DNA of 64,000 nucleotides from CAIWHR01 sp963846855 (GCA_963846855.1 CAWJXK010000004.1:248001-312000); one strand, 5' to 3'; positions 46,632-55,457 are shown, numbered from the stretch's first letter. Notes: generated by a model from the letters alone, not told the origin. Numbers and translations are program-made.

Positions 46632-47849
46632 TCAGCGGTCGCACTCGCCGCCGATCATGTTCACCGAGCCGAAGGTCGGCACGATGTCGGCGAGCTGGTA
46701 GCCGTCGAGCATCTTGTGCACGCCGCCCAGGTGCACGTAGCTCGGCGAGCGGACGTGGGCCTTCCACGGCACGCCCTCGCCGGTGCTGACGAGATAGAAG
46801 CCGAGCTCGCCGTTCGCCGCCTCGTGCGCGACGTAGACCTCGCCGGCGGGAATGCGCGGCCCGTCGATGACGAACTTGAAGTGGCTGATCAGCGACTCGA
46901 TCTCGGTGTAGACGAGCGCCTTTTCCGGAAGCACGTAGCGGTGGTCGACGATGCTGACCGGGCCACCGGGCAGCGTCGCGACGAGCTGGCGGATCATGTG
47001 CACCGACTCGTCCATCTCGCGCATCCGCACGTAATAGCGGTCGTAATTGTCGCCCTTGATGCCCACCGGCACCTCGAAATCGAGATCGGCGTAGGCGAGA
47101 TAGGGCGTGTCCTTGCGCAGGTCGCGCGGCGCGCCGGTCGAGCGCAGGATCGGGCCGGTGTAGCCCCAGCTGATCGCGTCGGCCGTCGTCAGCACACCGA
47201 CGTCGCGCATCCGGTCGATGAAGATCCGGTTGCGGTCGACGAGGCCGTGGACCCGGTCAACGAAGGTCTCGTACTGGTCGAGGATCTCGGCCAGGCGCGT
47301 GAGCCAGCCGTCCGGCAGGTCGCGCGCGAGGCCGCCGATGCGGCCATAGGTGTACGTGACGCGGGCGCCGGTGAGATTCGCGAGGTGCTCGTAGATGTAG
47401 TCGCGGATCATCACGAGGTACAGGAACGCGGTCATCGCGCCCAGCTCCATCAGCGCCGCAGCGACGCAGGTGAGGTGGTCGGCGATCCGCGAGTACTCGG
47501 AGAGCAGCGTGCGCAGGTGGCGGCAGCGCGGCGTGATCTCGATGCCGGCGAGCTCCTCGACCGCCGCGCAATACGCGAAATTGTTGATGAGCGCCGAGCA
47601 GTAGTTCAGCCGGTCCACGTAGGGGATCAGCGTGTGCCAGGTGTGCGCCTCGCACTCCTTCTCGAAGCCGCGGTGCAGGAATCCGCAGTGCACGTCGGTG
47701 CGGACGACCTTCTCGCCGTCGAGCTCCGCGATGATCTGGACGGTGCCGTGCGTCGCCGGATGCGACGGCCCGATGTTGACGATGACATGCTCTTCATGGC
47801 CGGCCGCGGTGAACGCCGGGCGAATCGGATTGGGGAGCTTCATGTCCAT
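46632..47849 (-). CDS. nuoD: NADH-quinone oxidoreductase subunit D
   Basis: Subunit of 405 residues related to hydrogenase large subunits, forming the quinone-binding cavity with NuoB and NuoH. GPSHPATHGTVQ near residue 28 holds the conserved His, and PYVDRLNYCSA the Asp/Tyr region. It has no hydrogenase metal ligands, as expected. Separate NuoC and NuoD are the usual betaproteobacterial state, unlike the E. coli fusion. Confidence 0.94.
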   Translation of the reverse strand: MDMKLPNPIRPAFTAAGHEEHVIVNIGPSHPATHGTVQIIAELDGEKVVRTDVHCGFLHRGFEKECEAHTWHTLIPYVDRLNYCSALINNFAYCAAVEELAGIEITPRCRHLRTLLSEYSRIADHLTCVAAALMELGAMTAFLYLVMIRDYIYEHLANLTGARVTYTYGRIGGLARDLPDGWLTRLAEILDQYETFVDRVHGLVDRNRIFIDRMRDVGVLTTADAISWGYTGPILRSTGAPRDLRKDTPYLAYADLDFEVPVGIKGDNYDRYYVRMREMDESVHMIRQLVATLPGGPVSIVDHRYVLPEKALVYTEIESLISHFKFVIDGPRIPAGEVYVAHEAANGELGFYLVSTGEGVPWKAHVRSPSYVHLGGVHKMLDGYQLADIVPTFGSVNMIGGECDR

Positions 47850-47859
47850 GGCCGGCCCG

Positions 47860-48333
47860 TCACTTCCGGTAGGGCACGAGCGGCTGCTCGTGGTCCTTCA
47901 CGTAGTCCTTGCGCAGCGGGTAGCCGACGAAGCCCTCGTACAGGAGCATTGGCCGCAGGTCGGCGTTGTCGCGGAAGCCGATGCCATACATCTCGTGGCA
48001 TTCGCGCTCCATGCACGCAGCGGACCCGTACAGTGGCGTCAGCGATTCCACGACCGGATCGGCCTCGGCCACGCGGGTCTTGACGCGCACGCGGCCGAAA
48101 TGGCGCGTCGAGTAGAAATGCCAGACGACTTCGAAGCGAGGATCCTGGCCCGGCCAGTCCACGGCGGTCACGTCGAGGAAGAGGTCGAAGGAGAATTCCG
48201 TCTGCAGGCGCCGCACGACCGCGCCGACGTCGGCGGGCGCAACGGCGATCACGAGCATCCCGTGCGAGAGCGCGATGTCGCGCCCCTCGGAGGCGAGCCC
48301 CTTGGCGACGAGATCGAGCGTGTCGGCGGCCAT
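47860..48333 (-). CDS. nuoC: NADH-quinone oxidoreductase subunit C
   Basis: Hydrophilic subunit of 157 residues with the 30-kDa subunit signature ERECHEMYGIGFRDNADLR and the C-terminal PLRKDYVKDHEQPLVPYRK. It stabilises the NuoB-NuoD junction. The ATG at 48333 lies 2 nt after the nuoB stop. Confidence 0.92.
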   Translation of the reverse strand: MAADTLDLVAKGLASEGRDIALSHGMLVIAVAPADVGAVVRRLQTEFSFDLFLDVTAVDWPGQDPRFEVVWHFYSTRHFGRVRVKTRVAEADPVVESLTPLYGSAACMERECHEMYGIGFRDNADLRPMLLYEGFVGYPLRKDYVKDHEQPLVPYRK

Positions 48334-48335
48334 GG

Positions 48336-48848
48336 TCAGAACGTGCTCGTGATGATCGGGTGCTTCGACCGCGCGATCTTGTCCTGCAGCTGCATGATGG
48401 CGTCGATCACCGTCTCCGGCCGCGGCGGGCAGCCGGGGATGTAGATGTCCACCGGGATGATCTTGTCGATGCCCTGAACCGCCGCGTAGTTCTGGTAGAA
48501 GCCGCCGGACGTCGCGCAGACGCCGAACGCCATCACCCATTTGGGCTCGCACATCTGCTCGTAGACCTTGAGCAGGATCGGCGCCTGCTTGTGCGTGATC
48601 GTCCCCACGACCATCAGCAGGTCGGCCTGCCGCGGCGAGAAGCGCGGCAGCGCGGCGCCGAAGCGGTCGGTGTCGTAGGGCGACGCGCTGACGGCCATGA
48701 ACTCCATTGCGCAGCACGCGGTCACGAACGGATAGGGGAACAGCGAGAACTTGCGCGCCCAGCCGATCAGCTCGTCCTTCTTGGTGGTGATGTACTCGAA
48801 GGCCGAGCTGGGCACACGTTCGGAATGGATCGGAATCGTCCGGCTCAT
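48336..48848 (-). CDS. nuoB: NADH-quinone oxidoreductase subunit B
   Basis: Subunit of 170 residues binding cluster N2, the last donor to quinone. The unusual tandem Cys pair is in TACCAMEFM, with the other ligands in GVCATSGGF and IPGCPPRPE. Start ATG at 48848, 5 nt after the nuoA stop. Confidence 0.94.
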   Translation of the reverse strand: MSRTIPIHSERVPSSAFEYITTKKDELIGWARKFSLFPYPFVTACCAMEFMAVSASPYDTDRFGAALPRFSPRQADLLMVVGTITHKQAPILLKVYEQMCEPKWVMAFGVCATSGGFYQNYAAVQGIDKIIPVDIYIPGCPPRPETVIDAIMQLQDKIARSKHPIITSTF

Positions 48849-48853
48849 GTCTT

Positions 48854-49219
48854 CTACTCCGCGACGGCTTCGATCAGCCGCGCCTTGTACACGTAGAGCA
48901 GGATGAGGACCAGCAACGAGATGAAGATGCCGAACGTCGCGAGCATGAAACCGGTCAGAGGCTGCGCGCCCAGCGCCCAGATGAAGAGGAAGACCGTTTC
49001 GAGGTCGAACAGGATGAAGACGATCGCGACCGCGTAGTACTTGATCGGGACGGGCTTCACGTTGCGGGGGTCGATCGGCTCGGCGCCGCACTCGAACGCC
49101 TCGAGCTTCATCGCATTGGCGACGGGCTTCGGCCCCAGCACGCGATTGAGCAGCAACGTGACGGCGACGAACCCCATGATCGCCACCAGGTACAACAGAA
49201 GGATTGCGTAGGGATTCAT
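48854..49219 (-). CDS. nuoA: NADH-quinone oxidoreductase subunit A
   Basis: Three-helix membrane subunit of 121 residues with KLEAFECGAEPIDPRNVKP, the loop that contacts the quinone entry site. It is the first gene of the 14-gene operon, so the promoter should lie in the gene-free stretch above 49219. Confidence 0.93.
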   Translation of the reverse strand: MNPYAILLLYLVAIMGFVAVTLLLNRVLGPKPVANAMKLEAFECGAEPIDPRNVKPVPIKYYAVAIVFILFDLETVFLFIWALGAQPLTGFMLATFGIFISLLVLILLYVYKARLIEAVAE

Positions 49220-49417
49220 CGTCGGATGGGCTGGAAGGATGCGGGAGGCGCCGCGCTACCGGGCACGCCCGGGTGACACGCGCCGCGGCGAATGCGCGAT
49301 GCGGACCCGCCGCGATGTCGCCGCTTCGGTTCTCCCGCCCCGCATTGCCCGGTTGCCGATCACGCCCGTGCCTTGTAGTTGCCTGCGTCCGGATCGCCTG
49401 AATTCGCCGCCACCCGT

Positions 49418-49423
49418 ACTGTA
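49418..49423 (-). promoter_or_regulatory. Candidate -10 element of the nuo operon
   Basis: TACAGT on the minus strand, about 200 nt upstream of nuoA, spaced so that the FNR-like site at 49445-49458 would be centred about 41 bp upstream of the start site. The gene-free stretch 49220-49673 otherwise shows only GC-rich sequence and a few short unsupported frames. Confidence 0.4.
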
Positions 49424-49444
49424 TTGTCCGCCGCGCGCGACCGT

Positions 49445-49458
49445 TTGACGCAGATCAT
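49445..49458. promoter_or_regulatory. FNR/ANR-like box, degenerate
   Basis: TTGACGCAGATCAT matches the FNR consensus TTGAT-N4-ATCAA with two mismatches. It is centred at about -41 relative to the candidate nuo start site, the class II activator position. Confidence 0.45.
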
Positions 49459-49478
49459 TTGCGTACGTTGGCGCAGGA

Positions 49479-49492
49479 TTGATTCAGATCAA
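49479..49492. promoter_or_regulatory. FNR/ANR-like box, perfect
   Basis: TTGATTCAGATCAA is a perfect FNR-family half-site pair. It lies 34 bp from the degenerate box and between nuoA and the exonuclease gene. Distance to the minus-strand candidate -10 would put it near -74. It could instead act on the plus-strand gene 180 bp away. Confidence 0.55.
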
Positions 49493-49572
49493 ACAGCCTG
49501 CTGCGAGGCCGCCGGCGCAATGCGCGACGATTCGTCCGGGCCGCGGGACCTCCGCATTTCCCTTGCGATGCC

Positions 49573-49677
49573 ATGGACTCCCTCCGCCAGTACCGCTATG
49601 GCATCATCGGCACCGGTCCGGCGCCCTCGTCGAAGGTCAACGCGAGGCGGGCCATCGTCTCGGGGAAAATCGGTTGA
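49573..49677 (+). CDS. Possible 34-codon ORF overlapping the exonuclease start
   Basis: ATG at 49573 opens a short frame (MDSLRQYRYGIIGTGPAPSS...) whose TGA at 49675-49677 overlaps the TTG start of the exonuclease gene. The overlap would allow translational coupling. I recognise no family and see no clear ribosome-binding site, so it may be chance. Confidence 0.2.
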   Translation: MDSLRQYRYGIIGTGPAPSSKVNARRAIVSGKIG

Positions 49678-50450
49678 AGATCGCGACCTGGAACGTCAAT
49701 TCGCTCAACGTAAGGCTGCCGCGGCTGCTGCAATGGCTGCCCGAGGCGCGGCCGGACCTCCTGTGCCTGCAGGAGACGAAGCTCGAGGATGCGCGCTTTC
49801 CGCGCCAGGAAATCGCCGACGCCGGCTACGCCGTGCATTTCTCCGGCCAGCGCACGTACAACGGCGTCGCGCTGCTCGTGCGTGACGGAATCGGCGCCGC
49901 GACGGACATCGTCACCGCGCTGCCCGGGATCGCCGACGAGCAGAAGCGCGTGATCGCCGCGACCGTGGCAGGCGTTCGCATCATCGGCCTCTACGTGCCC
50001 AACGGACAATCGGTCGATTCGGACAAGTACCGTTACAAGCTCGACTGGTGCAGCGCGGCGACGCGCTTCCTCGCCGACGAGTGCGCGCGGCATGACGCGA
50101 TCGCGCTTGCCGGCGACTTCAACATCGCGCCCGAGGATCGCGATGTCCACGATCCCGTCTTATGGCAGGGGCAGGTGCTGTGCTCGGAACCCGAGCGTGC
50201 GGTGTTCCGTGGCTGGGTCGCGCTGGGCCTCGCCGACAGCTTCCGGCTGTTCCCGCAACCGGAGCGCACGTTCAGCTGGTGGGATTACCGGCAGCTCGCC
50301 TTTCCGAAGAATCACGGGCTGCGAATCGACCACATCCTGCTCTCCGCGGCGCTCGCCGCGAAATGCACGTCCTGCCGCATCGACCGCAATGCGCGCAAGG
50401 GCGAAAAGCCATCGGATCACGCGCCCGTCATCGTCGAGCTGGCGGACTGA
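49674..50450 (+). CDS. xth: Exodeoxyribonuclease III
   Basis: Exonuclease III/AP endonuclease of 258 residues. Family motifs: KIATWNVNSLNVRL at the start, LCLQETKLED (metal Glu), GDFNIAPEDRDVHDP and the C-terminal KPSDHAPVIVEL with the catalytic Asp-His. It repairs abasic sites. The start is TTG at 49674, the only codon that gives the family N-terminus; the frame is open farther upstream but without homology. Confidence 0.92.
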   Translation: MKIATWNVNSLNVRLPRLLQWLPEARPDLLCLQETKLEDARFPRQEIADAGYAVHFSGQRTYNGVALLVRDGIGAATDIVTALPGIADEQKRVIAATVAGVRIIGLYVPNGQSVDSDKYRYKLDWCSAATRFLADECARHDAIALAGDFNIAPEDRDVHDPVLWQGQVLCSEPERAVFRGWVALGLADSFRLFPQPERTFSWWDYRQLAFPKNHGLRIDHILLSAALAAKCTSCRIDRNARKGEKPSDHAPVIVELAD

Positions 50451-50461
50451 GGGACAGATTC

Positions 50462-51874
50462 CTACGCGCTCTTGGGACGGTCGGGGTCGATGCCGAGCTC
50501 CTGGATCCTGCGCGTCAGCGTATTGCGGCCCCAGCCCAGCCGCTGCGCCGCTTCCATCCGGTGCCCGCCCGTGTGCGCCAGCGCGCGCAGGATCAGCGTG
50601 CGCTCGAATTCGCGCTCGAGCCTGTCCCCGACGCTTTTCTCGCCGTGCGCCAGTGCCCGCGCGAGTTCCCGGTCGAGCGCGTCGTGCCATTCGGTCGCGT
50701 CGCCGCGCTCCCCTGCGCGCGGAGTCTCGCGCACCTCGGGCGGAAGATCGGCGACGCCGACGCGCTGCCCCGGCGCCATCACGGTGAGCCAGTGGCAGAT
50801 GTTCTCCAGCTGGCGAACGTTGCCCGGGAACGGAAACGCGGCCAGCGCCTTCATCGCATCGTCGGAGAGCTGCTTCGGCTCGACCGAGAGCTCGCGCGCG
50901 CTCTTGTGCAGCATGTGCCGCGCGAGCAGCTCAATGTCCTGCTGGCGCTCGCGCAGCGGCGGCAGGCGCAGGCGGACCACGTTGAGCCGGTGCATGAGGT
51001 CCTCGCGGAACAGTCCCCTGCGGACGCGCTCCTCGAGATCCTGGTGGGTGGCGGCGATCACGCGCACGCTGGATTTGAGCGGCGCGTGCCCGCCGACGCG
51101 GTAATACTCGCCGTCGGACAGCACGCGCAGCAGGCGCACCTGAAGATCCGGCGGCATGTCGCCGATCTCGTCCAGGAACAGCGTGCCGCCCTCGGCCTGC
51201 TCGAAACGCCCGCGACGCGAGCTCTGCGCGCCGGTGAACGCGCCGCGCTCGTGACCGAAGAGCTCGGACTCGAGGAGGTCCTTGGGGATCGCGGCGGTGT
51301 TGATCGCGACGAAGGGCCCGGCGGCGCGCGGGCTGTGCCGGTGGAGCGCCCGCGCGACGAGCTCCTTGCCCGTCCCCGATTCGCCGGTGATGAGCACCGT
51401 TGTGTTCGACTGCGACAGCCGGCCGATCGCGCGGAAGACTTCCTGCATCGCGGGGGCCTGGCCCAGCATTTCCGGCGCGTCGGCGGGCGCGGCGCCCGTC
51501 GGCGCGACGGCGGGAGACTCGGTGGTCGCGCGCCGGATCAGCGCCAGCGCGTGGTCGACATCGAACGGCTTCGGAAGATATTCGTAGGCGCCGCCCTGGA
51601 ACGCGGCGACCGCGCTGTCGAGATCGGAATAGGCCGTCATGATGATGACGGGCACGTGCGGGCAGCGCGCCTTGACCTTGCTCAACAGCGCCAGGCCTGA
51701 TTCACCCGGCATGCGGATGTCGGAGACCAGCACCTGCGGCTCGTCGCCCTCGAGCGCCTGCAGCACCTCGTACGCCGACGAGAACGACTTCCACGGGATG
51801 TCCTCGCGCGAGAGCGCCTTCTCCAGCACCCAGCGAATCGAGCGGTCGTCGTCGACGATCCAGACGGGCTTCAT
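50462..51874 (-). CDS. ntrC: Nitrogen regulator NtrC (sigma-54-dependent response regulator)
   Basis: Activator of 470 residues: receiver domain with phospho-acceptor Asp in LVSDIRMPGESG, AAA+ domain with Walker A GESGTGKE, the sigma-54 contact loop GAFTGA and LFLDEIGDMP, and a C-terminal Fis-type helix-turn-helix (RMEAAQRLGWGRNTLTRRI). When phosphorylated by NtrB under nitrogen limitation it activates sigma-54 promoters such as that of glnA nearby. I chose MKPVWIVDDDRSIRWVLEKA at 51874; an ATG at 51913 would add 13 residues. Confidence 0.95.
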   Translation of the reverse strand: MKPVWIVDDDRSIRWVLEKALSREDIPWKSFSSAYEVLQALEGDEPQVLVSDIRMPGESGLALLSKVKARCPHVPVIIMTAYSDLDSAVAAFQGGAYEYLPKPFDVDHALALIRRATTESPAVAPTGAAPADAPEMLGQAPAMQEVFRAIGRLSQSNTTVLITGESGTGKELVARALHRHSPRAAGPFVAINTAAIPKDLLESELFGHERGAFTGAQSSRRGRFEQAEGGTLFLDEIGDMPPDLQVRLLRVLSDGEYYRVGGHAPLKSSVRVIAATHQDLEERVRRGLFREDLMHRLNVVRLRLPPLRERQQDIELLARHMLHKSARELSVEPKQLSDDAMKALAAFPFPGNVRQLENICHWLTVMAPGQRVGVADLPPEVRETPRAGERGDATEWHDALDRELARALAHGEKSVGDRLEREFERTLILRALAHTGGHRMEAAQRLGWGRNTLTRRIQELGIDPDRPKSA

Positions 51875-51938
51875 GGCGGACACGGGCGGCGCGGGCTGAT
51901 CGTGGGCATTCATCTTTGGACCTGTGGCGCTGACCAAT

Positions 51939-53015
51939 CTACGCGCCGTTGCGCTCGAACTCCAGCGGAAGCAGAATCGTGAACACGGTGTGGCCGGGCA
52001 TGCTCTCGAACTCGATGGTGCCGTTGTGCTGGGCGACGTAGGTCTGCGCCAGCGTGAGGCCGAGCCCGGTCCCGCCCTCGCGCCCGGAAACCAGCGGATA
52101 GAAGACCCTGTCGCGAATCGCCTCGGGGATGCCCGGGCCGTTGTCCTCGATCGTCAGCGCGATCGCGAGGCGGTGCCGCTTCTTCGCGAGCGTCACGTAG
52201 CGCGCGACCCGCGTCCGGAGCCAGATCTCGGCCTCCGGCGTCGCGAAGAGCGCCTGCGCCGCGTTGCGCGCAATGTTGACCACGACCTGCGTCAGCTGCT
52301 CGGGATCGGCGTCGAATTCGGGGAGGCTCGCGTCGAAGTCGGTGAGCATCGCGACGTGCGGGAACTCCGCCTGCACGAGGCCCTTCACGTGCACGAGGAT
52401 CTGGTGGATGTTCGTGCGCCGGTACGTCGGCAGGCGGTGCGGGGTCAGGAGCCGGTTGACGAGGGATTGCAGGCGATCGGCCTCGCCGATGATCACCTGC
52501 GTGTACTCGGTGTGCGCCGCTCGGTCGAGCTCGCGCTCGAGGAGCTGCGCCGCGCCGCGAATCCCTCCCAGCGGATTCTTGATCTCGTGCGCGAGGCTCC
52601 TGATCAGCTCGCGATTCGCCTGCTGCTGCTCCTGCAGTCGCTCCTCTCGCGCGATTTTGAGCTGCTGGTCGATGTGACGGCATTCCAGCAGCAGCACCGC
52701 GCCGTCCGCCTCGACCGGCGACACGGTGCAGGTGAGGTGGAGCTTAGGCTTGCCAGTCGGCGTGAGCTCGAGCTCCTGCTCGGTATACGAGGCGCCCGTC
52801 TCGGTGGATTTCCCGATCGCCGCGGTGAGATTCGCCGCGTCGGTGAAGATCTCCTCGATCGCGTGCCCGACCAGCTGCCGCCTCGACAGCTCGAACAGGT
52901 TCTCGGCCGCCGGATTCGCGTAGGTCACCCGGCGCGCACGATCGAGCAGGATCACGGCGGTGGCGAGGAGCTCGAGTCCCGCCAGCGCGCCCGCTTTCTC
53001 GTCACTGACGGTCAT
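51939..53015 (-). CDS. ntrB: Nitrogen regulation sensor kinase NtrB (GlnL)
   Basis: Soluble histidine kinase of 358 residues with an N-terminal PAS domain (AVILLDRARRVTYANPAAEN), the phospho-acceptor His in RSLAHEIKNPLGG, and the ATPase boxes VVNIARNAAQAL, DNGPGIP and GGTGLGLTLAQ. It senses nitrogen status through PII and phosphorylates NtrC, whose gene starts 64 nt downstream. The start at 53015 is preferred over 21 extra codons upstream that show no homology. Confidence 0.95.
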   Translation of the reverse strand: MTVSDEKAGALAGLELLATAVILLDRARRVTYANPAAENLFELSRRQLVGHAIEEIFTDAANLTAAIGKSTETGASYTEQELELTPTGKPKLHLTCTVSPVEADGAVLLLECRHIDQQLKIAREERLQEQQQANRELIRSLAHEIKNPLGGIRGAAQLLERELDRAAHTEYTQVIIGEADRLQSLVNRLLTPHRLPTYRRTNIHQILVHVKGLVQAEFPHVAMLTDFDASLPEFDADPEQLTQVVVNIARNAAQALFATPEAEIWLRTRVARYVTLAKKRHRLAIALTIEDNGPGIPEAIRDRVFYPLVSGREGGTGLGLTLAQTYVAQHNGTIEFESMPGHTVFTILLPLEFERNGA

Positions 53016-53220
53016 CGAAGGGAATTCGGTTCTCAAGGGGCGGAGCGTGGCGCGATGCGCGGCGCACGCTGCGCGCACGTCGACAGTGAGGAATTAGCAA
53101 TATTCGCGCCCAAGGCGGTCGCAGCGCGAATTCCGGCGGAAGATCCACCGCGGCGCATGGCAGGCGCATGCGCGCGGCGAGCGGACACGGCGGGACGCGC
53201 GCAGTCGCACGCGACGCCGG

Positions 53221-53760
53221 TCACTTGACGGACGCGAGCTCTTTCTTCAGCGCCTCGACGTTCTTCTCGTGCATGCCGACGGCCTGGCGCATCCTGCCGA
53301 TGCGCTCGCGATACTTCTCGACGTCCGTCTTCTCCTCGGGCAGCGCCGACGGCGCCCCGTCGGCGTAGGCGGTGCGTGCTTCCGTCAGCAACTTTTCCTC
53401 CGTGGCGAGCTCGTCGGAAAGCACCTTCCGGCGGACGTTGTCGCGCCCCTTCTGCGTCCCCGCATCGACCTTGGGGAATCCGGCGGGCGACGGCGTGGAC
53501 GCGGCGCGCGGCGTCGAGCGCGGCGCGGGCGCCGGCTCCGCCTCCGGCGCGCCCGGAACGTTGAAATAGGACGGATCGCCGGACGCCGTCATGCACTTGT
53601 ACAGCGTCGCGGTGACGGCGACCGGCTTGTTGACGCAGCCGGACTCCCTCGCCTTTTCCGACAGCGTGGCCGCGCGCGCCGCACCGCTCGCGAAAAGCAC
53701 GCAGGCGAGGAGCGCGGCGGCGGCAGTGCGGCATCGTGCGTTCGTGGGGTCGCCGGTCAT
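53221..53760 (-). CDS. Exported DUF4124-type protein between glnA and ntrB
   Basis: Protein of 179 residues with a signal peptide (about 1-30). A short DUF4124-like N-terminal module contains Cys42 and Cys56 (GCVNKPVAVTATLYKCMTAS) and YFNVPGAP. A Pro/Ala linker follows, then a charged helical C-terminus that looks like a coiled coil (KYRERIGRMRQAVGMHEKNV). Proteins of this type recur at this position in betaproteobacteria. Function unknown. It follows the glnA terminator and precedes ntrB by 205 nt, a stretch where I see no gene. Confidence 0.75.
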   Translation of the reverse strand: MTGDPTNARCRTAAAALLACVLFASGAARAATLSEKARESGCVNKPVAVTATLYKCMTASGDPSYFNVPGAPEAEPAPAPRSTPRAASTPSPAGFPKVDAGTQKGRDNVRRKVLSDELATEEKLLTEARTAYADGAPSALPEEKTDVEKYRERIGRMRQAVGMHEKNVEALKKELASVK

Positions 53761-53795
53761 GGTGCTGCAGTGTATTGAATTCGCGCGCGGCAGGC

Positions 53796-53830
53796 AAAAA
53801 AGGGCGGACCGCGAGGGCCCGCCCCTTTTT
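53796..53830 (-). terminator. Intrinsic terminator downstream of glnA
   Basis: On the minus strand a GC-rich stem (arms GGGCGG and CCGCCC, one bulge) is followed by TTTTTT, 24 nt past the glnA stop. An A-tract on the other side would extend the stem or allow bidirectional action. It insulates the DUF4124-ntrBC genes from glnA transcription. Confidence 0.8.
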
Positions 53831-53853
53831 CCGGCGTCACTGCAGCGGCCGAG

Positions 53854-55266
53854 TTACAGGCTGTAGTACATCTCGTACTCGACCGGATGCGTTGTCATGC
53901 GGAAGCGCGTGACCTCCTCCATCTTGAGCGCGACGTACGCGTCCAGCATGTCGTCGGTGAACACGCCGCCCTTGGTCAGGAACGCGCGGTCGCGGTTGAG
54001 GTGGTCGAGCGCCTCGTCGAGCGATGCGCACGGGTGCGGGACCTTGGCGGCTTCCTCGGGCTCGAGGTCGTACAGGTTCTTGTCCATCGGGTCGCCTGGG
54101 TGGATCTTGTTCTGCACGCCGTCGAGCCCGGCCATGAGCATCGCCGAGAACGCGAGATACGGATTCGCCGTCGGGTCGGGGAAGCGCACCTCGATGCGGC
54201 GGCCCTTCGGGCTCGACACGTACGGAATGCGGATCGCCGCCGAGCGATTGCGCGCCGAATACGCGAGGTTGATCGGCGCCTCGAAACCCGGGACGAGGCG
54301 CTTGTACGAGTTCGTGCCCGGGTTGGTGATGGCGTTGAGCGCCTTCGCGTGCTTGATGATGCCGCCAATGTAATAGAGCGCGATTTCGGAGAGTCCCGCG
54401 TAGCCGTCGCCGGCGAACAGGTTCTTGCCGTCCTTGAAGATCGACTGGTGGCAGTGCATGCCGGATCCGTTGTCGCCGACGATCGGCTTCGGCATGAACG
54501 TCGCCGTCTTGCCATACGCATGCGCCGTGTTGTGCACCGCGTACTTCAGGATCTGCAGCCAGTCGGCGCGCTGGACGAGCGGCGCGAACTTCGTGCCGAT
54601 CTCGCACTGCCCCGCGGTCGCGACTTCGTGATGGTGGACCTCGACCTCGACGCCCATCTGCTCCAGCGCGAGGCAGATCGCCGACCGGATGTCCTGCAGC
54701 GAGTCGACCGGCGGGACGGGAAAATAGCCGCCCTTCACGGTCGGCCGATGGCCCATGTTGCCGCCTTCGAATTTTTCGCTGGACGACCACGCGGCCTCGG
54801 ATGAGAAGATCTTGCAATAGCTGCCCGACATGTCGACCGACCACTCGACGGCGTCGAAGATGAAGAACTCGGGCTCGGGGCCGAAATAGGCAGTGTCGCC
54901 AAGCCCCGTTGACTTGAGGTACGCCTCCGCGCGACGGGCGAGCGAGCGCGGGTCGCGCTCGTAGCCCTTGCCGTCGGTCGGCTCGACGACGTCGCAACTG
55001 ATGTTGAGCGTCGTCTCGTCCATGAACGGATCGATGTAGGCCGTGCTGGCGTCGGGCATCAGCAGCATGTCGGAGGCCTGGATGCCCTTCCATCCCGCGA
55101 TCGACGACCCGTCGAAGGCGTGGCCGGACTCGAACTTGTCCATCGTGAATACCTTGTGCGGCACCGAGACGTGCTGCTCCTTGCCGCGGGTGTCCGTGAA
55201 GCGGAAGTCGACGAACTTGACCTCCTTGTCCTTGATCATTTTCAGCACGTCTGCGGGGGTGGTCAT
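53854..55266 (-). CDS. glnA: Glutamine synthetase type I
   Basis: ATP-dependent glutamine synthetase of 470 residues, dodecameric class. Motifs: GSSIAGWKGIQ near the start, NGSGMHCHQSI, PNPYLAFSAML-like stretch and the adenylylation loop NLYDLEPEE with Tyr399, so it is probably controlled by GlnE. It makes glutamine from glutamate and ammonia. AGGAGA 6 nt before the ATG at 55266 supports the start. A sigma-54 promoter with NtrC sites lies upstream, and ntrB-ntrC follow downstream. Confidence 0.97.
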   Translation of the reverse strand: MTTPADVLKMIKDKEVKFVDFRFTDTRGKEQHVSVPHKVFTMDKFESGHAFDGSSIAGWKGIQASDMLLMPDASTAYIDPFMDETTLNISCDVVEPTDGKGYERDPRSLARRAEAYLKSTGLGDTAYFGPEPEFFIFDAVEWSVDMSGSYCKIFSSEAAWSSSEKFEGGNMGHRPTVKGGYFPVPPVDSLQDIRSAICLALEQMGVEVEVHHHEVATAGQCEIGTKFAPLVQRADWLQILKYAVHNTAHAYGKTATFMPKPIVGDNGSGMHCHQSIFKDGKNLFAGDGYAGLSEIALYYIGGIIKHAKALNAITNPGTNSYKRLVPGFEAPINLAYSARNRSAAIRIPYVSSPKGRRIEVRFPDPTANPYLAFSAMLMAGLDGVQNKIHPGDPMDKNLYDLEPEEAAKVPHPCASLDEALDHLNRDRAFLTKGGVFTDDMLDAYVALKMEEVTRFRMTTHPVEYEMYYSL

Positions 55267-55331
55267 CTGACTCTCCTGGTTGCTACTCTCGAATTCATTC
55301 GATGCAATGCAATAGAAGCCGGAAATGCATC

Positions 55332-55347
55332 AGCGAGAACTATGCCA
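55332..55347 (-). promoter_or_regulatory. Candidate sigma-54 promoter of glnA
   Basis: Minus strand TGGCATAGTTCTCGCT: GG and GC dinucleotides separated by exactly 10 nt, close to TGGCAC-N5-TTGCW. The start site would be near 55321, giving a leader of about 55 nt before glnA. Confidence 0.65.
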
Positions 55348-55418
55348 TAACCGGAAGGCCGGAAAACCCATGATTTACCGGCCGCATGGCGTCGCCGATG
55401 CCTCAATCGCAGAAAAAT

Positions 55419-55435
55419 GGCACCTAAATGGTGCC
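55419..55435. promoter_or_regulatory. NtrC binding site 1 (glnA enhancer)
   Basis: GGCACCTAAATGGTGCC is a perfect dyad with the NtrC half-site spacing (GCACC-N5-GGTGC), centred about 106 bp upstream of the predicted glnA start, matching the -108 site of E. coli glnAp2. Confidence 0.7.
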
Positions 55436-55437
55436 GA

Positions 55438-55457
55438 TGCGCCCTATCTTGGTGCGA
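55438..55457. promoter_or_regulatory. NtrC binding site 2 (weaker)
   Basis: TGCGCCCTATCTTGGTGCGA has recognisable half-sites (GCGCC and GGTGC) but a 7-nt spacer. Its centre is about 20 bp, two helical turns, from site 1. The remainder of the 398-nt gene-free stretch 55267-55664 is AT-richer and shows no supported gene. Confidence 0.4.
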
